Assembly: GCA_015075005.1 (NCBI GenBank)
Contig: JABTVC010000003.1
Span: 186,001-250,000 of the forward strand
DNA: 64,000 nt
Source: Planctomycetia bacterium
Lineage (GTDB): Bacteria; Planctomycetota; Brocadiia; Brocadiales; Brocadiaceae
Direction of reading: 5' to 3'
A program made the translations under genes and the position numbers. A model generated the notes under the pieces. It did no database searches and had not been told where the DNA came from. It worked only from the letters and a program-made list of their open reading frames with translations. Below, piece by piece: positions 9,489 to 18,900 of this stretch; the stretch's first letter is position 1, and each line of letters begins with the position of its first letter.

Positions 9489-10280
9489 CTATGTTCTTCC
9501 AGCAACACTCTTTTCGATCAAGCTTGAGGGCAAATGCTTTTGCAAGAACCTGCCGAGCTTTTGATATAACTCGTTTTCACGAGAAATTTCAAACACAGAA
9601 GACCCGCATGATGCATTGTCGTATACCTCCTGATCGAATGGGAATATTGCGGATATTTCAACCCCCAGACTATCTAACTTCTGCTGAAGATTTTCATGGA
9701 TACCATTCCTGGGTACGCGGTTCAACACGCAAAACTTTTGGCGAATTGCAACAGGAAGCGAATCGGCTAATGCGAGGATCCTTTGTAATGTCAATGCACC
9801 CACAATCGTCGGCTCGCTTACGATCAACAGGAGATCCACATTATTCGTCGTCCTGCGCGAGAGATGCTCCATCCCCGCCTCATTATCAGTCACAACAAAG
9901 GGGTATGCTGTCCCTACTTTGTCCATATATTTACGAAGGAGATTATTTACATAACAATAGCATTTTGGACCTTCTGGTCTCCCCATCGTTAAAAGATCAA
10001 ATTTTTCCTTTTCGATGATAGACTCCTCGATAGCATACTCAATATATCGATCCTTTGACATCCCGGAAAAATCCACCTTCTTCGCTACGATATCCTCACG
10101 CAGATCGGCTACAGTGTTTTGAACATGCAGACCGAGCAAAGCACCTAAAGATGCATTAGGATCGGCATCCACGGCTGATACTGATTTCCCTATTTCTTCG
10201 GTTATATATCGAATAATAAGGGCAGAAAGGGTTGATTTTCCCGTTCCTCCCTTTCCTGCTACTGCAATATTAAAAGCCAT
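9489..10280 (-). CDS. CooC-type nickel-insertion ATPase, second copy (AcsF-like)
   Basis: About 263 residues of the MinD/CooC P-loop family. The deviant Walker A is AVAGKGGTGKSTL at the N-terminus. SAVDADPNASLGALLG is the switch I region. VVTDNEAGMEHLSRRT corresponds to the CooC Walker B region. A CxC pair in PKCYCYVNNLL (about residue 113) matches the metal-binding cysteines of CooC. Expected role: ATP-dependent nickel loading of the CODH or ACS metal cluster. The start is set at the ATG at 10280, with AAGGA eight bases upstream; it is 17 bases inside the upstream gene's end. The other copy lies at the operon head, so the two may serve different enzymes. Confidence 0.85.
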   Translation of the reverse strand: MAFNIAVAGKGGTGKSTLSALIIRYITEEIGKSVSAVDADPNASLGALLGLHVQNTVADLREDIVAKKVDFSGMSKDRYIEYAIEESIIEKEKFDLLTMGRPEGPKCYCYVNNLLRKYMDKVGTAYPFVVTDNEAGMEHLSRRTTNNVDLLLIVSEPTIVGALTLQRILALADSLPVAIRQKFCVLNRVPRNGIHENLQQKLDSLGVEISAIFPFDQEVYDNASCGSSVFEISRENELYQKLGRFLQKHLPSSLIEKSVAGRT

Positions 10281-10296
10281 AGAATATTCCTTTTTT

Positions 10297-12223
10297 TTAC
10301 GAGACCACAAGTTCCTGGGCAACTGACGGAAATTTTTCCATATCGGTATGGGGCAAAAAGTTTGCCGACATATATTCTTCCATGTATTTATTATTACTCA
10401 TGAGGTCAAAATAGGTCATTTTCGAAGCAATTATTCCGGCAACTTCGCAAGCATCTTTTGCGAACAAAGCCATCTTTGCGCCAATTACCGATGTATTCCC
10501 CACAAATTGTACCATAGAGACGGATACATCAGGAAGCATCCCTATAGTTATCGCACTCCTTATATCCAGATAATTTCCAAAACCACCGGCAAGATAAAGC
10601 TGTTCAATATTATCTACACTCATCCCCATAGATTCAAGCAATGTGGAAATTGCCGAATAAATGGCTGCTTTTGATCGTATGAGATTTTGAATGTCTGCCT
10701 GGGTAATAACGATATCCCGCTTTGTAGACGTTTTGCTTCTATCAACCAGGACAAATTCATATCCGTTATCAGTTTTTCTTAAACGGTCTGAGTTTATTTC
10801 CTTCTGGAAATTGCCTGTCCTGTCAATCACACCACTCCTTGTCAGATTAGCCAGACAGTCTAAAAGTCCGGAACCACAGATACCACTCGGCGGCGCGTCG
10901 CCAATCGTTTTATAAACAACGTCATATTTTTTCGTAATTGTTATCTTTTCTATTGCACCCTTAGCCGCACGTGTGCCACAGGAAATACCGCTGCCTTCAA
11001 AGGCGGGACCAGCCGATGCGGAGCAACACACCATCCAGTCTTTATTTCCCAGCACAATCTCACCATTCGTACCGATATCAATAAGCAGTGATAACATATC
11101 TGCCTTATCCAATCTGATCGCCAGAGCGCCCGAAGAAATATCCCCGCCCACGTAGGCACCCACACAGGGGAGTGTATACAACAAGCCGTTGTTATTAATT
11201 TTAATCCCCACATCGTGAGCTCTCAATGGCGGTACAAAATTTGCCGTTGGAATATACGGTTCTTTTCTGATATTCGTAGGATCCAAACCGATAAGAAAAT
11301 GAGTCATTACGGTATTTCCGGCGCAAACTACAGCGCTAATATCATGGATACTGATATGATTTCTCTTAATAAGGGTAGAAATAAGATGATTAATGTCCTC
11401 AACGAGCACCTCCTGCATAAGCCCCATTGCATTATTTTGTGCAGCATAAATAATCCTCTGGATATAATCATCTCCATATTTAATTTGTGAATTATAGGTG
11501 GCCTCAATATCAATCGTCTCCGCGGGAAAGATTCAGGAGGTGTGCAACCACCGTGGTTGTCCCTACATCTACTGCAACACCATAATTTCCCGCACTGACA
11601 TCACCACCCTGTATTTCAATAATTTCAACCGATGGGCCCCTGTATCCCAGTGTCACCGTAACCTTCCAGTCACTGCTCCGTAAAATACCCGGGAGGTATT
11701 TTAAAACATCGAAATTTATTGTTATCTTTTCTAAAGGAATATCCGCTTTAATCATTATTTCCTTACACAGCCTCTCATAATCCGCCATACAATCGTCCAG
11801 GCTGGGTGCCGGCAGTTCAAGATAAATCTTATTCACCAATGGGTCTTGCTTGAAATGTTCCACTTTCGATGTAGCTGCCGCTAAAGATCCTGAGAATTGG
11901 GGAAAGTCACTCACAAGTATTTGACTTTTATCAAGCTTCGATTCTTCGGGAATTATTACTTCCAGATCACCGATCACCTTGGTACTACACGCCAAAACAT
12001 ATCCTTTTTGTGCTTCTGACACCGAGATATGGGTAGTGGGCATACTCTCAATCGTACCAGAACCCAGAACAACCTTGCACTTACCGCACGTGCCATCACC
12101 GCCACACAAGGCATTGATAAACAAATCACCTTTGTATGCAGCATCGAGGATAGTTTTTCCCTTTTCAATTTCCACCGTGATGTCGACGGGGAAGAAGTGT
12201 ACTTGACAACGTGAGTTTTTCAT
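10297..12223 (-). pseudogene. acsV: Reductive activator of the corrinoid protein (RACo/AcsV type), one frameshift
   Basis: A roughly 640-residue protein split into two frames. The 5' frame (11510-12223) has an N-terminal [2Fe-2S] ferredoxin domain (CGGDGTCGKC plus LACS) and the start of the ASKHA ATPase fold (GVAVDVGTTTVVAHLLNLS). It then stops. Reading on in another frame from about 11520 gives ETIDIEATYNSQIKYGDDYI, which joins the second frame (10297-11427) with AVVCAGNTVMTHFL, LLIDIGTNGEIVLG and LYLAGGFGNYLD. Removing one base in the CCCGCGG stretch, or adding two, repairs it. AcsV re-reduces Co(II) to Co(I) in an ATP-dependent way. Because the rest of the operon is intact, a sequence error is likely. 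Confidence 0.85.
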
Positions 12224-12262
12224 GTTTATATTCCGAAACGAACTTTCTCAAACAGTTTCATA

Positions 12263-13603
12263 TTACGGCTTCCATACCGTTTTCAAATAAGATGGAAGCC
12301 CTGAAGCCTCTCTTGGTCCTACCAGGATTTCCCACCCAAGGGTCTCCTGAAGTTTTCCAGACATCACGGCAACAAGACCGGGAATTATCAATTTTTTGTG
12401 CTTTACCTTTGTCTCAACCTTCGCATCCGTCATAGCCTTAGCAACGACCTTATCATTTAATTTGTCCCCGGAGTAAGCCGTTAACACAGAAGTGCCACCA
12501 GTATCCACAGACAAAATATAGGCAGGAACCCGGCTTGACTCAACCTCGCCTGCAACGGTATAATACGTAAGTGAAAAGTTTGTAGTAAATAATATTGGAG
12601 AATCTTCCCTGACATCACCCACCGCATATAATTTTGGTTCAACCTGAATTGGCTTCTGCGGGTCAGTAAATATATTTGTTCGTGCAGTAAGCAAGGGCAT
12701 AATTGCCCATGGTTCACATACATTGACTGCAACGATACCAGCATACTTAAGTAAATACGTGCTTGCCAACGATATTTCCTGGAACGGGTCTTCATCATGC
12801 ACAAAGGTAATCATAGGAAATCCAAGGGCACGGAAGTTTTTCTTCAATGCCACCCGTCTTATCTTGGTAAGTTTTTGAAGCACTTCTTTAGGATTACTGC
12901 CACTCACATCTAATACAACATCTTCAACACCTGCTTTTTTCACGCGCTCAGCCAGGTCGGCAAGTTCTTCAAGCGTCGATGCCGTTACCGTCATCGGACA
13001 CTTCTTTTCAGCCGCCAATCCTGCCATAGCCTCACAATTACCTGCATTGGCGCCATGGATCAACGGCCTCTTTTCCGCACAATGCTGCAAAGCTGCCTTC
13101 ATATTATCAACCGACGCACTACTTAAAATAATACTCAAATGAGAGCCGCCACTGACCCTCTTTGCCGCTTCAGCAAATTTTTCTGCACTATTGCTCTTGT
13201 TGATAATGGCGATCAAATCGATCTCAATCTCAGTGCCAACACGGGCGACTTTCAAACCATTAATCTTTTTCAAACGATCGCTAAAATCAGCATCATTCAA
13301 ATCGTCCCCGATAGTAACCGCAACACCGGTAGGATGGTAAAATTTTTCCTCGTGTCTGAATAAGACATTTTCTTCGCCAATCTGAACTTGCTTGGCGCCT
13401 GTACCTACAGTTACTAACTTAATCGGAGGCGCAGAAGCTGTTCCCAAAACATTCTTAGCCGCTTCGCTTACATCGGGACAATCTGATAAGTTTGCCTTTT
13501 TTTGTGCCAGTTGCATGGCAAATGCCAGGCATGTAGGTCTTCCGCACTTCTTACAATTTGTTTTGGGAAGTAGTTTGTAAATGTCTAATCCAGTTAGTGC
13601 CAT
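12263..13603 (-). CDS. acsC: Corrinoid/iron-sulfur protein large subunit (CODH/ACS gamma)
   Basis: 446 residues. The N-terminal [4Fe-4S] motif is LPKTNCKKCGRPTCLAFA, with the fourth Cys in LSDCPD. A TIM-barrel follows (LIHGANAGNCEAMAG, VEDVVLDVSGSNPKEVLQ, FPMITFVHDEDPF). The C-terminal cobalamin-binding domain includes YILSVDTGGTSVLTAYSGDK. It carries the corrinoid that accepts methyl from AcsE and passes it to AcsB. The FeS cluster serves reductive activation. It lies 39 bases upstream of acsV, in the usual acs neighbourhood. Confidence 0.94.
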   Translation of the reverse strand: MALTGLDIYKLLPKTNCKKCGRPTCLAFAMQLAQKKANLSDCPDVSEAAKNVLGTASAPPIKLVTVGTGAKQVQIGEENVLFRHEEKFYHPTGVAVTIGDDLNDADFSDRLKKINGLKVARVGTEIEIDLIAIINKSNSAEKFAEAAKRVSGGSHLSIILSSASVDNMKAALQHCAEKRPLIHGANAGNCEAMAGLAAEKKCPMTVTASTLEELADLAERVKKAGVEDVVLDVSGSNPKEVLQKLTKIRRVALKKNFRALGFPMITFVHDEDPFQEISLASTYLLKYAGIVAVNVCEPWAIMPLLTARTNIFTDPQKPIQVEPKLYAVGDVREDSPILFTTNFSLTYYTVAGEVESSRVPAYILSVDTGGTSVLTAYSGDKLNDKVVAKAMTDAKVETKVKHKKLIIPGLVAVMSGKLQETLGWEILVGPREASGLPSYLKTVWKP

Positions 13604-13744
13604 TCTTTACTATCCTTTCACATGAATAAGCTTGCTCAGCATCAAACGAATAACCACCCTTTCACCCCCATTCGCAAAAGAGGACAAAAAGGTGGTTGCA
13701 GTGCACAAGAAACTTCTCTTTGATAGTGGGCAATTACCATAAAA

Positions 13745-14362
13745 TTATGTTTTTAAATCATCACTTACCTGTATAATTTTGCTGACTAATCCATACTTGA
13801 GCGCCTCTTCGGATGACATCCAGAAATTTCTTTTGGTATCCAACTCTACCTTAGCCACAGGCTGTCCCGTCTCAACAGAAATCAACCTATTAATCTTTTC
13901 CCGGCATTTGAGTATTTCGCTGGCTTCTATTTGAATATCGGCAGCAGTCCCATGAATACCGGTAGAAGGCTGATGAATGAGGACACGGGCATTGACCATA
14001 CTGAATCGACTCTCCTTTTTTGCGCCAAGCAAAATAATCACCGCAGCGCTGGCAGCAACCCCTGCGCATATAGCCTTTATCTTCGGTTTGACAAACCGCA
14101 TCATATCATAGATCGCAAAACCGGCATCGGCATCTCCTCCGGGAGAATTAATATACATCTTAATATCCCCATCCCCCTCCCCTTCAAGGAGTATAAGTTG
14201 TGTCATGATCTGTTGTGCCATCTTCTTTGTCACTTCATCCGTTACCATAATCGTACGCGTTTTCAACAATTTTGCAACGAGATCGACCCCACCTTGACGT
14301 TTCTCCTTGTCTTCTCCTGGGCATTCTTCCTGATTCCTCACACACGGCACATCAAAGATCAT
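13745..14362 (-). CDS. clpP: ClpP-family serine protease subunit with an Asn-type triad
   Basis: 205 residues with the ClpP fold. YINSPGGDADAGFAIYDMM is followed by the nucleophile Ser105 in GVAASAAV and His130 in VLIHQPSTG. The spacing of 25 residues equals that of E. coli ClpP. The catalytic acid should fall 49 residues later, but that position is Asn179 (DTKRNFWMSSEEALKYGLV). Listeria ClpP1 is known to carry Asn there and to have reduced or partner-dependent activity. ClpP forms barrel proteases with Clp ATPases; no Clp ATPase gene is nearby. It is embedded between acsB and acsC on the same strand. ATG at 14362 has AGGAG eight bases upstream. Confidence 0.9.
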   Translation of the reverse strand: MIFDVPCVRNQEECPGEDKEKRQGGVDLVAKLLKTRTIMVTDEVTKKMAQQIMTQLILLEGEGDGDIKMYINSPGGDADAGFAIYDMMRFVKPKIKAICAGVAASAAVIILLGAKKESRFSMVNARVLIHQPSTGIHGTAADIQIEASEILKCREKINRLISVETGQPVAKVELDTKRNFWMSSEEALKYGLVSKIIQVSDDLKT

Positions 14363-14365
14363 CAA

Positions 14366-14571
14366 TGGACTCCTGATAAAAAAACATGGGTAGAATTAAT
14401 TCTTATTCTGAGATTTCTTATATACCGCTTTATTTATACAAGGCGACAGAGCAGAACAGCCGCTGTGCTTCCTGGTAACACATCCGCAGGAAGCAGGTAT
14501 TGCTTGTCTGACTATATGTTTTAGCTGCCTCACCTTCTCATTATTTTGCGTTGCCGTACGTTATATCATTT
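14366..14571 (-). other. Intergenic spacer between acsB and clpP
   Basis: Within this 206-base gap, GCTTCCTG (14467-14474) pairs with CAGGAAGC (14487-14494) across a 12-base loop. No T-tract follows on the minus strand, so it may be an attenuation or RNA-processing site between acsB and clpP. No open frame of note. Confidence 0.3.
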
Positions 14572-16755
14572 TCAAAACATCGGCGCTAAGGCTAACGCAG
14601 GATGGTTTACCTTCTGCATGTACGCAACAACCTCTTCTTCCGTCTGCGCAACCGTTTCATCAGCAATCTTCGTGAGGAAATCTTCAAGACCCAGCTCTCC
14701 GGCAGTTTTTACAAGTATCTCCCCCAATTCTTCCTTTAGCGCCTTTGGCATCCAAACGACACGGGCCAACCCGCCATCAGCAGAAACAAACTTCTTACTA
14801 CTCAGATAAAACTTGCTATGGCCCATAAAGCCGGGGGTTTGCAATCCACCACCGACGGTTCCCGCCAGCGTGGAGAACTTCATACCACACGGAGTCATTT
14901 CCGTAAAATCACGGTCTACCACCATGATCCCGTTGGTACTGGGCAGCATGGCAGATATACACTCGAAGCATCCGCAGCTTGTCATAGGATCCGTCATAAT
15001 ACTATACAAACTCACCTTTTCAAGGGATCTGTTTGATCCATTGAAAATGAATGAATTTGTGCCTTCCCACTGGCCAAGTCTGCCATCAACAGTTTTTCCT
15101 CTTTCTATGGGCTGATTCGGTCCGGTTGGATTTATCTCGTAACCGGCCTTTCCATCCAGCCAGCTCACGGAACCACACAAACCGGAACGTTCAGGTGAAA
15201 CAACACAAATATGGGTTGGTGCAAAGCTCTGACAGAGCGTACAACTATAAAATAAGCTTACCGAGTCATCGGTCATGCCTTCCAACCGTGCATCACGCTC
15301 TACATATGCTGCACGCACGTCCTTCAAGAGCCTTTCCACATCTTCTTTTTTCGTATACAAAGTTACCTGTACCTTGTCAACGATAGCACCAAAATCACTA
15401 TGGAACTTGGCATGAATAATGTCGCCTATATGCTTAATCCTAAAGCCGGACTTAAACGCCTCCTTACTAATACGGTGACGTATCATATCTCTCTGCCCCA
15501 TATGAAACAATCCCTGAGCCTCACCGAGAAAGCGGTGCATCTGCCGTTCAAAAATCGGCTCAAAATCGGGCTGCATCTTTCGCCCGGCGACCTCGACCAT
15601 AATACCCAGAGAGACGCCTGGCCCAGGCGGAATTCCTTCCAAATCAGGGCCAACAACCTGAACCTTACCATCCGTAACGTCATCGATTTCTTTCGCGCAC
15701 ACATATTCAAAGGCTGGTACACCAGGACCACCAATTTCAATTTGCATGTCCTCTTTTCTGATACGCTCTCCCTCAAAAGCGGGACCATATGCCACCGGAA
15801 TATCCAGCTTATGAATAGAAATTTTCAAGCCACGCACTTCGATACACTTATCAACAATCTTATCAATCGGTACCCTGGAGACCACGTGTTCGTAAGTGCA
15901 AACACCTGTCGGCAATATTTCCGGAATGTCAATATTGGTAATCGTTGGAAAGCCGTAGTTGATTGCGCCCGCTGCATTTGCATATTGTTCATCGGTAACT
16001 CCCGTACCCAATGCCAGTACAAAGGCAAAGATACGATTTTTGTTATAGAGGAGATTCCGCCTCGCTTCGCCTGGCGGCACATTTCCAAACGAAAGGGCTG
16101 CCCTGTTGGCAAAGCCCAGGGCATATACTGCAGCCGATGTCTCTTTCCCAAAAGGCACCAGACGGGTATCCCAACCCATCTGGACTCCCTTTTCAGCCAA
16201 TTGCTCGGCAAAAGATACACCAAGATTATCTGATTGCATAAACACATAGAGATTCTTTTGCTGAAGTTCCCTGGCAATCTTCACGGCCGTATCTGCGTCA
16301 GGCGCACACCCCACAATTGCGGCAAACCCTGGCGCTGTGCCATCAACAAACTCAATACCGCGTTCACGCATGATAACATCATCTGCGGCGCCAAGCCATA
16401 TTCCATCTACCGGGTGAGGCCCGATCAAATATTTACAGGCCTCGTAAATTTCCTCCGAAAAAAGCGTTGCCATACCGGCATCCAGGGTATGCCCAAGGTA
16501 AGGAACCCAGTGTTTTTCTGCTGGCAGTGGAGGAAGCATGCTTCTTGCCATTCCCATAATATATTCACAATCTTCCAGCGTTTTCACGGCAACGCCCGTC
16601 ATAGAGTAAATAATGGGCAAATAATACGCCGTGTTAGGAAACTCCACCTTACAATCGCGCCCCTTTTGCGCAATCGCGTCAGCCAGTTTTTTATCAGCCT
16701 TATCTACAATTTGATTCGCACCACGAATGGCGGCAGTACAGATGATCTTTGACAT
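14572..16755 (-). CDS. acsB: Acetyl-CoA synthase (CODH/ACS beta)
   Basis: About 727 residues, matching bacterial AcsB (about 729). The A-cluster ligands keep the canonical C-x2-C-x8-C-x9-C spacing in SCTLCQSFAPTHIC plus SGLCGS. The Cys-Gly-Cys that holds the distal nickel is in TSCGCFECIS. Other conserved parts are LGHTLDAGMATLFSEEIYEA, PGFAAIVGCAPD and GVCTYEHVVSRVPIDKIVD. It condenses CO, a methyl group and CoA into acetyl-CoA and forms a complex with CooS. ATG at 16755 with AGGGG upstream is preferred to the TTG at 16761. It starts 23 bases after cooS. Confidence 0.96.
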   Translation of the reverse strand: MSKIICTAAIRGANQIVDKADKKLADAIAQKGRDCKVEFPNTAYYLPIIYSMTGVAVKTLEDCEYIMGMARSMLPPLPAEKHWVPYLGHTLDAGMATLFSEEIYEACKYLIGPHPVDGIWLGAADDVIMRERGIEFVDGTAPGFAAIVGCAPDADTAVKIARELQQKNLYVFMQSDNLGVSFAEQLAEKGVQMGWDTRLVPFGKETSAAVYALGFANRAALSFGNVPPGEARRNLLYNKNRIFAFVLALGTGVTDEQYANAAGAINYGFPTITNIDIPEILPTGVCTYEHVVSRVPIDKIVDKCIEVRGLKISIHKLDIPVAYGPAFEGERIRKEDMQIEIGGPGVPAFEYVCAKEIDDVTDGKVQVVGPDLEGIPPGPGVSLGIMVEVAGRKMQPDFEPIFERQMHRFLGEAQGLFHMGQRDMIRHRISKEAFKSGFRIKHIGDIIHAKFHSDFGAIVDKVQVTLYTKKEDVERLLKDVRAAYVERDARLEGMTDDSVSLFYSCTLCQSFAPTHICVVSPERSGLCGSVSWLDGKAGYEINPTGPNQPIERGKTVDGRLGQWEGTNSFIFNGSNRSLEKVSLYSIMTDPMTSCGCFECISAMLPSTNGIMVVDRDFTEMTPCGMKFSTLAGTVGGGLQTPGFMGHSKFYLSSKKFVSADGGLARVVWMPKALKEELGEILVKTAGELGLEDFLTKIADETVAQTEEEVVAYMQKVNHPALALAPMF

Positions 16756-16778
16756 ACGCAATACCCCTTCAAATCTTT

Positions 16779-18743
16779 TTATGAATGATGTGCTGTTGGC
16801 TTACACTCCCTTTCCAGCGCCCTTCTCTCAGCCATATCGTACAATTTCCTCTCCTTTTTCGCATTGATACCAAGTGCGTCTCTCTTCTTTTCGATGTGTT
16901 CCATGAGCATCTTCGCTATCTTCTTTAAATCAGGTTCAAAATCCCACCTGGCACCAACTAACTCTTCCATCTCTTTTGTTAACAACCGCTGCATGTCCGG
17001 CGCACCGGCCACAGGCGAATTCATGCCAAAGACGGTATAAATCCCGGAAGCCACTAAAAATTGCCCGATAGCAATCGCCTTTTCACTCATCCATTCCGTG
17101 CATGCGCCAGCAACCGGCAATTCACTTATATCATTTCCCAAACCGCCCTCTTTCACCATTTCGCTAACGGCGATAAGAATACGGCTGTTATCAACGCAAG
17201 CGCCGGAATGTAAAACAGGCGGTATACCAACTGCTTCGCAAACCTCTTTAAGGCCAGGGCCACATGCATCTTTCATTTCAGGAACCATCAACCCGTCGGA
17301 TGCGCATTGCCCCGCAGCACAACCCGTCGCTACAACCAGGAAATCATTTGCAATTAGCTCTCTTGCCAGATTTATATACGAAGGTTCACACACACCTGCC
17401 TTGGGACTCGTACAACCGGCAATACCCACAACACCGCGAATCCTACCGTTAATAATATTGTCGTTTAATGGCCGGTAACTTGCCCGATACTTGCCGCCCA
17501 GCATATATTTGATCGTCTCATGACTAAAACCAGCAACGATATTCGGCTCAGCGCTGGCCGGAATAAACACCTTTTCTTTGTCCCGGTTTTTATAATTTCC
17601 TACAGCCATCATGATAATCTTTTTCGCCGTCTCAAGGGCATGTTCATCTTCAAACTCTACGTGCTCTGCACCAAAAATCTTTGCCTTTGACAGGGTTGTT
17701 ATCAGTTTCGTATGGAATTGCTTTGCCGTATCAGCGAGTGACTGCATTACGCACTGGATATCAACGACCATCGCCTCAACAGCGCCTGTCGCAATAGCTG
17801 CTTCCTGCACGGTCATATGGCCGGCCATAGGAATCCCATGCCGGACGAGGAGTTCGTTGGCCGTGCAACAAAGGCCTGCAAGCACGACACCCTTCGCCCC
17901 TGCTGCTTGTGCAGCCTTGGTAACTTCCGGATCACCGCAGGCAAGGACAATGGCCTCAGCAAGTTGTGGTTCGTGTCCATGGACAATAATATTAACGTGG
18001 TCCTTTTTTATGACACCCAAATTTGATCTTCCCTGCGTAGGCTTTGGGGTACCAAACATAATATCCTGCAACTCCGTTGCTATCATACAACCGCCCCAAC
18101 CATCTGCTAATGCCACACGCATGGCCTGTTTCGTGAGGTTCTGGTAATCCTGATCGCCACCCATTCCGGTACGGTGCATACTCTCAGTAACCTCGCGATC
18201 AATGGCCCTTGGCGCAATGCCTAATTTCTCCCATATCTTCTGGCGTGCCTCTGGCGCCCTCTTCAAGAATAATAAGGTGCCGTAAGGCTTTCCAAACTCC
18301 ATCAACGCCATCTCACCCACTTCTTCGGCAATCTCATTAATCTTCCGGTCCTTTGTCTTTATCCCAAAACACTCAGCAACCATCATCAACTTCTCAACAT
18401 CCTTAATCCGATAGCCAGGCGCCTCACCCCTTGCGGTTGAAACCAGAAGATGCGCTGCCGCACGTGCATGGTCTGAATGGCATGCAGTACCTGCGGCACT
18501 CATACGAAGGTAATGCCTTGCTGCAAAGGTATTTGCATCCGCGCCACAGATACCCTTCTTTGGGCCTTTCCCAAAGGGGTCAATATTACATGGGCCATAA
18601 TTACAATGACGGCAGCATAACGCAAGGCTACCATAGCCACATTGCGGAAGTTGCGCCTGATACCTATCGTACATGGTCTCCACTTTCAGTTCTTTCATCC
18701 GATCAAGCATCACCTGATCTGCTGTTTTTGATTTTTCTTCCAT
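16779..18743 (-). CDS. cooS: Ni-dependent anaerobic CO dehydrogenase catalytic subunit (CODH/ACS alpha)
   Basis: 654 residues. The N-terminal cluster ligands are in LCCRHCNYGPCNIDPFGKG and KKGICGADANTFAARHYLRM (D and B clusters). The C-cluster region shows NIIVHGHEPQLAEAIV with its His, GVVLAGLCCTANELL, VGIAGCTSPKAGVCE, FLVVATGCAAGQCASDG and LHSGACVDNSRI. It reduces CO2 to CO for AcsB or oxidises CO. Also known as acsA when paired with AcsB. It lies second in the operon after cooC. GGGGGTAATAAA upstream of the ATG provides a ribosome-binding site. Confidence 0.96.
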   Translation of the reverse strand: MEEKSKTADQVMLDRMKELKVETMYDRYQAQLPQCGYGSLALCCRHCNYGPCNIDPFGKGPKKGICGADANTFAARHYLRMSAAGTACHSDHARAAAHLLVSTARGEAPGYRIKDVEKLMMVAECFGIKTKDRKINEIAEEVGEMALMEFGKPYGTLLFLKRAPEARQKIWEKLGIAPRAIDREVTESMHRTGMGGDQDYQNLTKQAMRVALADGWGGCMIATELQDIMFGTPKPTQGRSNLGVIKKDHVNIIVHGHEPQLAEAIVLACGDPEVTKAAQAAGAKGVVLAGLCCTANELLVRHGIPMAGHMTVQEAAIATGAVEAMVVDIQCVMQSLADTAKQFHTKLITTLSKAKIFGAEHVEFEDEHALETAKKIIMMAVGNYKNRDKEKVFIPASAEPNIVAGFSHETIKYMLGGKYRASYRPLNDNIINGRIRGVVGIAGCTSPKAGVCEPSYINLARELIANDFLVVATGCAAGQCASDGLMVPEMKDACGPGLKEVCEAVGIPPVLHSGACVDNSRILIAVSEMVKEGGLGNDISELPVAGACTEWMSEKAIAIGQFLVASGIYTVFGMNSPVAGAPDMQRLLTKEMEELVGARWDFEPDLKKIAKMLMEHIEKKRDALGINAKKERKLYDMAERRALERECKPTAHHS

Positions 18744-18900
18744 TTTATTACCCCCTTTTTGCTATAGGTTTACAAAATACCAGGCTAACCGACATACCTG
18801 ACATATACGGCCAGACTGACCATCTACTACAGTTGTCTGCGGTAAATAGAACACATAATTATAAATATAAATACATTGAAATCAAGAGAAAATACAAACT

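Noticed and set aside
15400..16233. 277-codon plus-strand frame
   Set aside because: Lies wholly opposite acsB and has no motif; a shadow of a strongly coded gene. The same holds for 17611-18147 opposite cooS and 9359-10018 opposite the CooC-type gene.
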